Assembly: GCF_902833085.1 (NCBI RefSeq)
Contig: NZ_CADFEB010000010.1
Coordinates: 248,001 to 312,000, forward strand
Length of the DNA: 64,000 bases
Reading direction: 5' to 3'
DNA from: Burkholderia ubonensis
Lineage (GTDB): Bacteria; Pseudomonadota; Gammaproteobacteria; Burkholderiales; Burkholderiaceae
How positions within the stretch are numbered: the first letter of the stretch is position 1; the number at the start of each line of letters is the position of its first letter. Position numbers and translations under genes: made by a program. Shown here piece after piece: positions 1 to 10,078 of this stretch. Below the pieces are notes generated by a model. The model had not been told where the DNA came from. It was given only the letters and a program-made list of their open reading frames with translations, and did no database searches.

Positions 1-740
1 GCCCGACGCCGGTGCGCGTGTCGAGCTTCGTCGGCACGGTCGTCTACGTGTTCGTGTTCGTGCCGACGCTGATCTCCGCGCTCGACGCGCTGAAGATCGA
101 CGTGATCTCCGGCCCCGCGACCAACATGCTGAACCAGTTCCTCGCCGCGGTGCCGGACATCGTCGCGGCCGTCGTGATCGTGCTCGTCACGTTCTACTTC
201 GCGCGCTTCGTCGCCGCGCTCGCGCAGAAGCTGCTGGTCGCGGCGGGCGTCGACGGCCTGCCGAAGGTGCTCGGCGTCGAGCCGGTGTTCTCGGGCATGC
301 TGCAGCCGTCGGTGCTGGCCGCGCGGCTGATCGTGTTCTTCGCGATGCTGTTCGCCGCGGTCGAGGCGTCGAACCGGCTCGGCTTCTCGCAGGTGCGCGA
401 CGTGGTCACGCTGTTCATCGAGTTCGGCGGCCACGTGCTGATGGGCGGCGTGATCCTCGTGATCGGCTTCTGGCTCGCGGGCCTCGCGCGCCGCGTGATC
501 CAGCAGGCGGACACGCAGCACAGCGTGCTGTTCGCGCGCATCGCGCAGTTCGCGATCCTGGGCCTCGTGTTCGCGATGGGGCTGCGCGCGATGGGCATCG
601 CGAACGAGATCGTGCAGCTCGCGTTCGGCCTCGTGCTCGGCGCGATCGCGGTGGCGGTCGCGCTGTCGTTCGGCCTCGGCGGACGCGAGGCGGCCGGCAA
701 GCTGCTCGATCGGTGGTTCAACCAGCGCGGCGGCGAGTAA
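1..740 (+). CDS. MscS-type mechanosensitive channel family protein, 5'-truncated by window edge
   Basis: This reading frame is open to the left edge, so the true start probably lies upstream. The visible ~242 residues hold at least four hydrophobic segments separated by short amphipathic stretches, including VAAVVIVLVTFYFARFVAAL and LVLGAIAVAVALSFGLGG. That arrangement resembles the conserved TM-helix repeats of small-conductance channel relatives (CmpX-like). The C-terminal beta and alpha-beta domains of classical MscS are absent. Expected role is an inner-membrane protein for osmotic stress or envelope sensing. Family is fairly sure; function is inferred. Confidence 0.75.
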   Translation, partial: PTPVRVSSFVGTVVYVFVFVPTLISALDALKIDVISGPATNMLNQFLAAVPDIVAAVVIVLVTFYFARFVAALAQKLLVAAGVDGLPKVLGVEPVFSGMLQPSVLAARLIVFFAMLFAAVEASNRLGFSQVRDVVTLFIEFGGHVLMGGVILVIGFWLAGLARRVIQQADTQHSVLFARIAQFAILGLVFAMGLRAMGIANEIVQLAFGLVLGAIAVAVALSFGLGGREAAGKLLDRWFNQRGGE

Positions 741-946
741 GTGCCAAATGAGCGGCAAGCAAGCGATGGACCGCGCTGACGTTTTGCTTACGGAAACGGC
801 CGCGCGGACCTTTGCCGAATTTCGATAACACGTCGATTAATGACTCACTAGCATCGATTCTCAGTCGTGCAGACCAGCCCGGCGGACGTGCCCTCGCGGC
901 GCGCCGCCGGGCCGACACGCGGTCTGGCGCCCTTGAGGAGAAACCG

Positions 947-2359
947 ATGAAAGCAGAGTCGAATGGCCGGCCCGCCGCCGGCGGCAAGTCGTCCGGCCAG
1001 CCCGCGCTGCAGCAGACGCTCGGGACCTGGCAGTTGTGGGGCATCGCAGTCGGCCTCGTGATTTCCGGCGAGTATTTCGGCTGGAGTTACGGCTGGGCGA
1101 GCGCGGGTACGCTGGGCTTCGTGGTCACCGCGCTGTTCGTCGCGGCGATGTACACAACCTTCATCTTCAGCTTCACCGAGCTGACCACGTCGATTCCGCA
1201 TGCGGGCGGCCCGTTCGCGTATGCACGCCGCGCGTTCGGCCCGACGGGCGGCTACCTCGCGGGCGCGGCGACGCTCGTCGAGTTTGTGTTCGCGCCGCCC
1301 GCGATCGCGCTCGCGATCGGCGCATACCTGCACGTGCAGTTTCCGGGGCTCGAACCGAAGCACGCGGCGATGGGCGCGTATCTCGTGTTCATGGCGCTGA
1401 ACATCGTCGGCGTGCAGATCGCCGCGACCTTCGAGCTCGTCGTCACGCTGCTCGCGATCTTCGAGCTGCTGGTGTTCATGGGCGTCGTGTCGCCGGGCTT
1501 CGCGTGGAGCAACTTCATGAAAGGCGGCTGGTCGGGCGCCGATCATTTCAGCGTCGGCTCGTTCCACGGGATGTTCGCGGCGATCCCGTTCGCGATCTGG
1601 TTTTTCCTCGCGATCGAAGGCGTCGCGATGGCGGCCGAGGAAGCGAAGAACCCGAAGCGCTCGATTCCGATCGCGTACGTTGCCGGCATCCTGACGCTCG
1701 TCATTCTTGCGATCGGCGTGATGGTGTTCGCCGGCGGCGCGGGCGACTGGACCAAGCTTGCGAACATCAACGACCCGCTGCCGCAGGCGATGAAGTACAT
1801 CGTCGGCGAGAACAGCGGCTGGATGCACATGCTCGTGTGGCTCGGCCTGTTCGGCCTCGTCGCATCGTTCCACGGGATCATCCTCGGCTATTCGCGCCAG
1901 ATCTTCGCGCTGGCCCGCGAAGGCTATCTGCCGGAGTGGCTCGGCAAGGTGCATCCGCGCTTCAAGACCCCGCATCGCGCGATCCTCGCGGGCGGCGTGG
2001 TGGGCATCGCGGCGATCTACAGCGACGAGCTGATCCAGTTCGGCGGCCAGACGCTGACCGCGAACATCGTCACGATGTCGGTGTTCGGCGCGATCGTGAT
2101 GTATATCGTCAGCATGGCCGCGCTGTTCAAGCTGCGCCGCACGCAGCCGAAGATGGCGCGGCCGTTCCGCGCGCCGCTGTACCCGTTGTTCCCGGCGTTC
2201 GCGATCGTCGCCGCGCTGATCTGCCTCGCGACGATGGTGTATTTCAACGGGCTCGTCGCGATGGTGTTCGTCGCGTTCCTCGCGCTCGGCTACGCGTACT
2301 TCCTCGCGACCGGCGCGCAGCGCGCGGAAGCGCCGGGCGACGCGCTGCTGGAGGAATGA
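947..2359 (+). CDS. eat: Ethanolamine permease (APC superfamily)
   Basis: A 470-residue integral membrane protein with about 12 hydrophobic segments and APC-family features: a GEYFGWSYG segment near the N-terminus (TM1 region) and IEGVAMAAEEAKNPKRSIP in the middle. The ATG at 947 is chosen because GAGGAG sits seven bases upstream; an in-frame start at 812 would add 45 residues of non-family sequence. It is followed 80 bp later by eutB and eutC. This arrangement is typical of proteobacteria that use ethanolamine without a microcompartment. It probably imports ethanolamine across the inner membrane. Confidence 0.9.
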   Translation: MKAESNGRPAAGGKSSGQPALQQTLGTWQLWGIAVGLVISGEYFGWSYGWASAGTLGFVVTALFVAAMYTTFIFSFTELTTSIPHAGGPFAYARRAFGPTGGYLAGAATLVEFVFAPPAIALAIGAYLHVQFPGLEPKHAAMGAYLVFMALNIVGVQIAATFELVVTLLAIFELLVFMGVVSPGFAWSNFMKGGWSGADHFSVGSFHGMFAAIPFAIWFFLAIEGVAMAAEEAKNPKRSIPIAYVAGILTLVILAIGVMVFAGGAGDWTKLANINDPLPQAMKYIVGENSGWMHMLVWLGLFGLVASFHGIILGYSRQIFALAREGYLPEWLGKVHPRFKTPHRAILAGGVVGIAAIYSDELIQFGGQTLTANIVTMSVFGAIVMYIVSMAALFKLRRTQPKMARPFRAPLYPLFPAFAIVAALICLATMVYFNGLVAMVFVAFLALGYAYFLATGAQRAEAPGDALLEE

Positions 2360-2439
2360 AGGTGACGGGCCGTTGACACGGCATCCGGCGCGCCCTGTCG
2401 CCAAGGGCGCGCCGTCGGTTTTGCAAGGAGACTCGCACA

Positions 2440-3837
2440 ATGTCCTATACGGAGACGATCGGTTCGCGCACGTACCGCTTCGCGGACCTGAAGACGCTGC
2501 TCGCGAAGGCGAGCCCGCTGCGTTCCGGCGACCAGCTCGCCGGCGTCGCGGCGGCGAGCGAGGAGGAGCGCGTCGCCGCGAAGATCGCGCTCGCGGGCGT
2601 GCCGCTCAAGGCGTTCCTGAGCGAAGCGCTGATTCCCTACGAAGACGACGAGGTCACGCGCCTGATCGTCGACGATCACGATGCGGCCGCGTTCGCGGAA
2701 ATCTCGCACCTGACGGTCGGCGACTTCCGCAACTGGCTGCTGTCGCCGGCGGCCGACGGCGCGGCGCTCGAGCGCATCGCGCCGGGCCTCACGCCGGAGA
2801 TGGTCGCGGCCGTGTCGAAGCTGATGCGCAACCAGGACCTGATCGCGGCGGCGAGGAAGCGCCGCGTCGTCACGCGCTTTCGCAACACGGTCGGGCTGCC
2901 GGGCCGGATGTCGGTGCGGCTGCAGCCGAACCACCCGACCGACGACGTGAAGGGGATCGCCGCGTCGATGCTCGACGGGCTGATGTACGGCTGCGGCGAC
3001 GCGATGATCGGCATCAACCCGGCCACCGACAGCCTCGCCGCGATCGTGAAGCTGCTCGCGATGATCGACGGCTTCCGCGAGCGCTACCGCGTGCCGACGC
3101 AGTCGTGCGTGCTCACGCACGTGACCAACACGATCGCGGCGATCGAGAAGGGTGCGCCGGTCGATCTGGTGTTCCAGTCGATCGCGGGCACCGAGAAGGC
3201 GAACGCGAGCTTCGGCATCTCGCTCGCGCTGCTCGGCGAGGCGCGCGAGGCGGCGCTGTCGCTCAAGCGCGGCACGGTCGGCAACAATCTCATGTACTTC
3301 GAGACGGGGCAGGGCAGCGCGCTGTCCGCGAACGCGCACCACGGCGTCGACCAGCAGACCTGCGAGGTGCGCGCGTATGCGGTCGCGCGCAAGTTCGAGC
3401 CGTTCCTCGTGAACACGGTGGTCGGGTTCATCGGGCCGGAATATCTGTACGACGGCAAGCAGATCATCCGCGCGGGGCTCGAGGATCACTTCTGCGGCAA
3501 GCTGCTCGGCGTGCCGATGGGCTGTGACATCTGCTACACGAACCACGCGGAAGCGGACCAGGACGACATGGATACGCTGCTGACGCTGCTCGGTGCGGCG
3601 GGCATCAACTTCATCATGGGGATTCCGGGCGCGGACGACGTGATGCTGAACTACCAGAGCACGTCGTTCCACGACCAGCTGTACGTGCGCGAGGTGCTCG
3701 GCCTGCGCCGCGCGCCCGAGTTCGAGGAATGGCTGGAGACGATGGAGATCGCCGACGCGCACGGCGCGCTGCGCGCCGCGTCGGCGCGCGTGCCGCTGCT
3801 CGCGGGCGCGAACGACTGGATGGGGCTTTCAGCATGA
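2440..3837 (+). CDS. eutB: Ethanolamine ammonia-lyase large subunit
   Basis: 465 residues, the normal length of EutB. It forms the catalytic TIM barrel of the adenosylcobalamin-dependent lyase that turns ethanolamine into acetaldehyde and ammonia. Conserved blocks include QPNHPTDDVKGIAASMLDG around residue 165, LTHVTNTIAAIEKGAPVDL around 225, and NLMYFETGQGSALSANAHHG around 285. A good ribosome site (AAGGAG) lies nine bases before the ATG. The stop overlaps the eutC start (ATGA), so the subunits are translationally coupled. Confidence 0.96.
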   Translation: MSYTETIGSRTYRFADLKTLLAKASPLRSGDQLAGVAAASEEERVAAKIALAGVPLKAFLSEALIPYEDDEVTRLIVDDHDAAAFAEISHLTVGDFRNWLLSPAADGAALERIAPGLTPEMVAAVSKLMRNQDLIAAARKRRVVTRFRNTVGLPGRMSVRLQPNHPTDDVKGIAASMLDGLMYGCGDAMIGINPATDSLAAIVKLLAMIDGFRERYRVPTQSCVLTHVTNTIAAIEKGAPVDLVFQSIAGTEKANASFGISLALLGEAREAALSLKRGTVGNNLMYFETGQGSALSANAHHGVDQQTCEVRAYAVARKFEPFLVNTVVGFIGPEYLYDGKQIIRAGLEDHFCGKLLGVPMGCDICYTNHAEADQDDMDTLLTLLGAAGINFIMGIPGADDVMLNYQSTSFHDQLYVREVLGLRRAPEFEEWLETMEIADAHGALRAASARVPLLAGANDWMGLSA

Positions 3838-4625
3838 GCGACGCCGTCGAAAAGAACCCGTGGGGGCAGCTGAAGTCGTTCACGAACGCGCGGATCGCGC
3901 TCGGCCGCGCGGGCAACAGCCTGCCGACCGCGCCGCTGCTCGCGTTCAACCTGTCGCACGCGCAGGCGCGCGACGCGGTGCACCAGCCGCTCGACGCCGA
4001 CAAGCTGCGGCGCGAGATCGAGGATGCCGGGCTGCCGACGCTCGGCGTGCAGAGCGCGGCGCCGGACCGCCAGCACTACCTGCGCCGTCCCGACCTCGGC
4101 CGCAAGCTGTCCGACGACAGCCGCGGGCTGCTCGCCGGCTACGGCGCGGCGCTGGACGATGCGCCCGACGTGGTGTTCGTGGTCGGCGACGGGCTGTCCG
4201 CGTTCGCGGCCGCGAAGCAGGCGCTGCCGCTGCTGGAGGCGGTGCGGCCGCGGCTCGACGCGGACGGCTGGCGGATCGGCCCGGTGGTGGTCGCGCGGCA
4301 GGCGCGCGTTGCGCTCGGCGACGAGATCGGCGAGCTGCTGCGCGCGACGCTCGTCGCGATGCTGATCGGCGAGCGGCCGGGGCTGAGCTCGCCGGACAGC
4401 CTCGGCGTCTATCTCACCTATGCGCCGAAGGTCGGCTGCCACGACGCGCTGCGCAACTGCATCTCGAACGTGCGGCCGGAAGGGCTGCCGTACGACGCGG
4501 CCGCGCACAAGCTGCACTACCTGCTGACGCATGCGCGCAGGCTTGGGCTCACTGGCGTCGGGCTGAAGGACGACAGCGACGCGCTGCTGCCGCAGGCGGA
4601 GGCGGAGCGGATCGGGGCAGTGTGA
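3834..4625 (+). CDS. eutC: Ethanolamine ammonia-lyase small subunit
   Basis: 263 residues, matching EutC, which caps the EutB barrel and helps bind adenosylcobalamin. Seen features are the N-terminal LKSFTNARIALGRAGNSLPT block, the DVVFVVGDGLSAFAA segment and the LTYAPKVGCHDALRNCISN block near the C-terminus. The ATG at 3834 overlaps the eutB stop by four bases; an in-frame start upstream at 3729 is rejected because it lies inside eutB. The gene ends 10 bp from the convergent LysR gene. Confidence 0.95.
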   Translation: MSDAVEKNPWGQLKSFTNARIALGRAGNSLPTAPLLAFNLSHAQARDAVHQPLDADKLRREIEDAGLPTLGVQSAAPDRQHYLRRPDLGRKLSDDSRGLLAGYGAALDDAPDVVFVVGDGLSAFAAAKQALPLLEAVRPRLDADGWRIGPVVVARQARVALGDEIGELLRATLVAMLIGERPGLSSPDSLGVYLTYAPKVGCHDALRNCISNVRPEGLPYDAAAHKLHYLLTHARRLGLTGVGLKDDSDALLPQAEAERIGAV

Positions 4626-4635
4626 CCGCGCGCCG

Positions 4636-5520
4636 CTACTTGAACAGCCGCTCGCACAGAAAGTCGACGAACACGCGCAGCTTCGGCGACAGTTGCCGGC
4701 TCGACGGCCACACGATCGAGAATTGCCCCGGCACGATCCGGTAGTCGTCGAGCACGGTGACGAGCGCGCCGTGCGCCAGCGCGTCGCGCGCGAGAAAGTC
4801 GGGCATGTAGCCGATGCCGAGGCCCGCGAGCACCGCGCCGCGCAGCGCCTCCATGTTGTTGCAGGTCATCGCGGTGCGCAGCTTCAATGGCGTGCCGTCG
4901 TCGGCCGCGAGCGCCCAGTCCTGCAGCTTGCCCGTGGTCGGGAAGCAGTAGCGCACGCAATCGTGCGCCTCTAGGTCGCGCGGCACGCGCGGCGTGCCGG
5001 CCTGCGCGAGATAAGCGGGCGTCGCGCACAGCACGAACCCGAACGGGCCGAGCCGCCGCGACATCAGGCTCGAATCCGACAGCGCCCCGCTCCTGATCAC
5101 CGCGTCGAACCCGCCTTCGACGACGTCCACCATCCTGTCGTTGAAATCGAGGTCCAGCTCGACGTCCGGATAGTGCTGCCGGAATTCCGGCAGCACCGGC
5201 AGCAGGAACCGGTAGCCGATCACGGGCAGGCTCACGCGCAGCTTGCCGCGCGGCCGCTGCGCGGACGCGGTCACGGTCGCCTCCGCGTCGCGGAAGTCCT
5301 CGAGGATGCGCTGGCAGCGCTCGAAGAAGTGCCGGCCCTCGTCGGTCAGCGTGACGCGGCGCGTGGTGCGGTTGAACAGGCGCACGCCGAGCGACTGTTC
5401 GAGCTTCGCGATCGTCTTGCCGACCGCCGATGCCGAGATGCCGAGCGCGCGGCCGGCCGCGACGAAGCTCAGCGTTTCCGCGGTGCGCACGAACGCAACG
5501 ATGCCGTTCAGGTTGTTCAT
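4636..5520 (-). CDS. LysR-family transcriptional regulator
   Basis: 294 residues. The winged helix-turn-helix spans roughly residues 1-60 (LSFVAAGRALGISASAVGKT, then FNRTTRRVTLTDEG) and is followed by a substrate-binding fold. The N-terminus, with the 'NRTTR.V.LTDEG' wing, is typical of the large LysR group found beside MFS efflux or dehydrogenase genes. It is transcribed divergently from the MFS gene at 5669, so that transporter is the likely target. The effector cannot be told from sequence. It converges with eutC but is probably not the ethanolamine regulator. Confidence 0.92.
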   Translation of the reverse strand: MNNLNGIVAFVRTAETLSFVAAGRALGISASAVGKTIAKLEQSLGVRLFNRTTRRVTLTDEGRHFFERCQRILEDFRDAEATVTASAQRPRGKLRVSLPVIGYRFLLPVLPEFRQHYPDVELDLDFNDRMVDVVEGGFDAVIRSGALSDSSLMSRRLGPFGFVLCATPAYLAQAGTPRVPRDLEAHDCVRYCFPTTGKLQDWALAADDGTPLKLRTAMTCNNMEALRGAVLAGLGIGYMPDFLARDALAHGALVTVLDDYRIVPGQFSIVWPSSRQLSPKLRVFVDFLCERLFK

Positions 5521-5668
5521 CGAGATTCCGGATGCGAAGCGTGACGTTGCAATTCAGGAATTCTAGTCCGCTATATACGGAGTTCGGCGTAGTTTTTCGG
5601 CGATTGAATCCGAATTATCGTGTGTCGCTTCCAAGGCGCCGGTGCGCCGGGTCTTCGAGGAGCGAGAG
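5521..5668. promoter_or_regulatory. Divergent intergenic region between lysR-type and MFS genes
   Basis: 148 bp separate the two divergent starts. The stretch is AT-richer than its neighbours around 5555-5625. LysR proteins usually autoregulate from such shared regions, so promoters and operator for both genes should lie here. No single operator can be chosen with confidence. Confidence 0.4.
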
Positions 5669-7219
5669 ATGGACCACACGTTTTCCGCCGCGTCGGCGCA
5701 CCGCCGCACGTTCGTGCTGGCCGCGGTATGCGCGGCCGCGGTCGCGCTGCCGCTGAGCTTTTCCGGCGGCGCGGTCGCGACGCCCGCGATCGGCCGCGAC
5801 CTGCACGGCGGGCCGGTCGCGCTGAACTGGATCACGAACGCGTTCATGCTCGCGTTCGGCAGCTTCCTGATGGCCGCGGGCGCGCTCGCCGACCAGTTCG
5901 GCCGCAAGCGCGTGTTCGCGATCGGCGTCGCCGCGTTCACGCTGTGCTCGGCCGCGCTCGCGTTCGCGCCGTCGATCGTCGTGCTCGACCTGCTGCGCGC
6001 AGCGCAAGGCCTGGCCGCCGCGGCGGCGCTCGCGGGCGGCACCGCGGCGCTCGCGCAGGAGTTCGACGGCCCGGCGCGCACGCGCGCGTTCAGCCTGCTC
6101 GGCACGACGTTCGGCGTCGGCCTCGCATTCGGCCCGGTGCTGGCCGGCTGCCTGATCGAGCGCTACGGCTGGCGCGCGATCTTCGTGACGGGCGCGGCGG
6201 CCGGCGCGCTGTCGCTCGCGTTCGGGCTGCCGCGCATGCGCGAATCGCGCGACCCGCACGCGACGGGGCTCGACTGGCCCGGCACCGCCACGTTTACCGC
6301 CGCGCTGACGCTGCTCACGTTCGGCGTGATCGAGGCGCCGGAGCGCGGCTGGACGAGCCCGCTCGTCGCCGGGCTGCTGGCCGGCGCGGCGCTCTTCGCG
6401 GCGGCGTTCGTCGCGATCGAGACCCGCGTCGCGCGGCCGATGCTCGACCTGTCGCTGTTCCGCATCCCGCGCTTCGTCGGCGTGCAGGTGCTGCCGGTGT
6501 CGACCTGCTGCTGCTACATCGTGCTGCTGGTCGTGCTGCCGCTGCGCTTCATCGGCATCGACGGCTTCAGCGAGATCGACGCCGGCTGGCTGATGCTCGC
6601 GATCTCCGCGCCGATGCTGGTCGTGCCGCTCGTCGCGGCGACGCTCGCGCGCCGGCTGTCGGCCGGCGTGATTTCCGGCGTCGGGCTCGTGATCGCGGCG
6701 GCGGGGCTCGTGTGGCTGGACGTTGCATTGCGCCACGGCGCGGGGCCGGCGGCAATCGCGCCGATGCTCGCGATCGGCGCGGGCGCCGGCATGCCGTGGG
6801 GGCTGATGGACGGGCTGTCGGTGAGCGTCGTGCCGAAGGAGCGCGCCGGGATGGCGACCGGCATCTTCAGCACGACGCGGGTGGCGGGCGAGGGCATCGC
6901 GCTCGCGATCGCCGGCGCGGTGCTCGCGACGCTCGCGCAGGCGGGGCTGCGCGCGGGCGCTGGGGCGTCCGTGGCGGGGGCGACGCCCGATGCGATCGTT
7001 CGCGCGTCCGCCCGGCTCGCGACCGGCGACCTCGGCGGCGCGGCGGCCGCATGGCCGCAGGCCGGCCGCGCGGTGCTGCGGCATAGCTACGCGCAGGCGT
7101 TCGACCATCTGCTGATCGGGCTGGCCGTCATCACGCTGCTGTGCGCGGCGGTCGTGTTCGTGTTTCTGGGTGGGCGGCGCGGCGTGGAGTCCGGCGATGC
7201 ATGCGCGCGGCAAGCCTGA
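5669..7219 (+). CDS. MFS transporter, DHA2-type (14-TM drug/H+ antiporter family)
   Basis: 516 residues with about 14 hydrophobic segments. The family signature loop is visible as ADQFGRKRVFAIG between TM2 and TM3 (about residue 75), and LLGTTFGVGLAFGPVLAG marks the TM5 motif C of antiporters. The ATG at 5669 follows GAGGAGCGAGAG. Expected to export a hydrophobic or cationic compound across the inner membrane by proton exchange. The divergent LysR gene is its probable regulator. The substrate is unknown. Confidence 0.88.
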   Translation: MDHTFSAASAHRRTFVLAAVCAAAVALPLSFSGGAVATPAIGRDLHGGPVALNWITNAFMLAFGSFLMAAGALADQFGRKRVFAIGVAAFTLCSAALAFAPSIVVLDLLRAAQGLAAAAALAGGTAALAQEFDGPARTRAFSLLGTTFGVGLAFGPVLAGCLIERYGWRAIFVTGAAAGALSLAFGLPRMRESRDPHATGLDWPGTATFTAALTLLTFGVIEAPERGWTSPLVAGLLAGAALFAAAFVAIETRVARPMLDLSLFRIPRFVGVQVLPVSTCCCYIVLLVVLPLRFIGIDGFSEIDAGWLMLAISAPMLVVPLVAATLARRLSAGVISGVGLVIAAAGLVWLDVALRHGAGPAAIAPMLAIGAGAGMPWGLMDGLSVSVVPKERAGMATGIFSTTRVAGEGIALAIAGAVLATLAQAGLRAGAGASVAGATPDAIVRASARLATGDLGGAAAAWPQAGRAVLRHSYAQAFDHLLIGLAVITLLCAAVVFVFLGGRRGVESGDACARQA

Positions 7220-7433
7220 CCGACGGGCCGCTGCTCGCGAGCCGACGCGTCGTGCCGGCGCCGGCGGCGGCGCGTCGCGCAACCGTTGCACATCGTCGCA
7301 TTCACAACTTTCGCTTGATTTTTCAGCATCCGTTCCGAAACTGTAAGACGACCGCGCCACGTACACATCGATCTTTCGGTGAAGGCGATACGCAGCGTCT
7401 CGAAGCGCCGTAGAAAGCCACAGGAGAATCGGA

Positions 7434-7901
7434 ATGGATGAGCAAGTCAGTGACGAAGTCGTTCAAAGCACCATCAACCGTGCGATTTTGCGTGAGCGCG
7501 GAGGCAAGGGGGGCATCGTGGGCCAGGTGCAACGCGCATTTCGATCGTTGCAGTCGCTCCGTCGTACGGACCGCCCGGAAGACATCAATCTTGCCGCCGC
7601 CGAGCACTACATGTACGCCCGGTTCCTGGCGGGGGAGACGGGCGACCCGTTGGTCAAGGCAACGCCGACGCTGTACGGCGCGAAGAAACGGGTCTATTTC
7701 GCGCTCGGCATTCAGGACAGGATGGCGACCAGCCCTCATCCCGTGTTGGCCCCGAACAGGTCGGTCGAACGTTGGGGACTCAAGGGGGCAGAGGACGGCT
7801 TGCGCGACTACTCGGCCGTCAACAATGGACAACCCGCCAATCGCTTCGGCGCGTCGCTCGGCTCGTTGAGCAAGGAAGCATTGCGATACAACAAAGGCTG
7901 A
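7434..7901 (+). CDS. Hypothetical protein, 155 aa
   Basis: No family recognised. The gene has a clear ribosome site (AGGAGAATCGG before the ATG). It is soluble with no signal peptide or membrane segment. The middle reads AAAEHYMYARFLAGETGDP and the C-terminal third is rich in Gly, Asn and Ser. Base composition is visibly lower in GC and codon use less biased than in flanking genes, which fits acquired DNA. It stands alone between an MFS gene and an aldehyde dehydrogenase gene, with more than 200 bp free on each side. No function is proposed. Confidence 0.7.
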   Translation: MDEQVSDEVVQSTINRAILRERGGKGGIVGQVQRAFRSLQSLRRTDRPEDINLAAAEHYMYARFLAGETGDPLVKATPTLYGAKKRVYFALGIQDRMATSPHPVLAPNRSVERWGLKGAEDGLRDYSAVNNGQPANRFGASLGSLSKEALRYNKG

Positions 7902-8070
7902 TGCGCCGTTTGCCGCGCGCCGCTGTTCGCAATTGGCACAGCGTGACGCGCGCGAACCGCTGAAGGTGTTCCGAATCGGCGCAATCGCCGGGATGGCGGG
8001 CGCGCGGCGCGCGCGCGGGCGGGGCCGTGCACGATGGCATGCATGTTGCTGTGTAGTCAACGCGCGCAAC

Positions 8071-8087
8071 CGGCGCCGCAATTGCAC
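8071..8087 (+). promoter_or_regulatory. Candidate sigma-54 promoter before the aldehyde dehydrogenase gene
   Basis: The bases CGGCGCCGCAATTGCAC hold the GG-N10-GC spacing of sigma-54 promoters, with a good TTGCA at -12 and a weaker -24 element. The predicted transcript would start about 15-17 bp before the ATG at 8114, just upstream of its ribosome site. A single short match in GC-rich DNA can be chance. Confidence 0.4.
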
Positions 8088-8113
8088 AAAGCAAGATGAA
8101 CAGGAGACATCTG

Positions 8114-9640
<1,527 letters not shown>

Positions 9641-10025
9641 TCGCCGCTTGCGCCGGCGCGCGTCAGCCCGCGCCGGCGCGTTCCGCGAGAAGCCGGCATG
9701 GCGGAACCGGTTCGACCGATTCCCCGGCATCCGGTGTTTCGCGACGGCGAGCTCGACGCGCATCGCCGCTTCGGCGTCGTCGACGAGGCCGAGCGCATGC
9801 GCGACGCCGTCACGACGCGGCTGAGCATCGGCGTGCGGCATTTCATCGAGACGTTAACCGTTCATGTTCGTCGGCGCCGGGTGCGCAGCAAGCGGGCGGC
9901 GCCGGCGCGGCTGCACCAGCCGGGTGCGCGTCGGGCGGCATCGCGGTCAGCCCGAATTGCGCGTCCGGGCGCGCCGTCGTTGAATGACGGGCTTGAGCCG
10001 GATCGCACGTGGTCCGCCGCGATTC
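9641..10025. other. Intergenic stretch without a supported gene
   Basis: The 438 bp between the dehydrogenase and the AraC-type gene contain an open frame at 9698-10066, but its product is Arg/Ala-rich and lacks a ribosome site. It is treated as chance. A possible sigma-54 element lies near the right end and is listed separately. Confidence 0.5.
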
Positions 10026-10041
10026 GGCACGGGACTTGCGT
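10025..10041 (+). promoter_or_regulatory. Candidate sigma-54 promoter before the AraC-type gene
   Basis: CGGCACGGGACTTGCGT matches the TGGCACG-N4-TTGC consensus closely: GG at 10026-10027 and GC at 10038-10039 are ten bases apart. It lies about 40 bp before the regulator's ATG at 10079. It is a better match than the one before the dehydrogenase gene, but the usual sigma-54 activator is not encoded nearby. Confidence 0.4.
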
Positions 10042-10078
10042 GTCATGCGCGGTTCCGGGCGGTTGAAGGAGAAACACG

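Noticed and set aside
848..2440. Long minus-strand open frame opposite eat
   Set aside because: Arg/His-rich translation without family features, an antisense shadow of a high-GC gene.
9698..10066. 122-codon frame between the dehydrogenase and the AraC-type gene
   Set aside because: No ribosome site, strongly Arg/Ala-biased, and it overlaps the likely promoter of the regulator.
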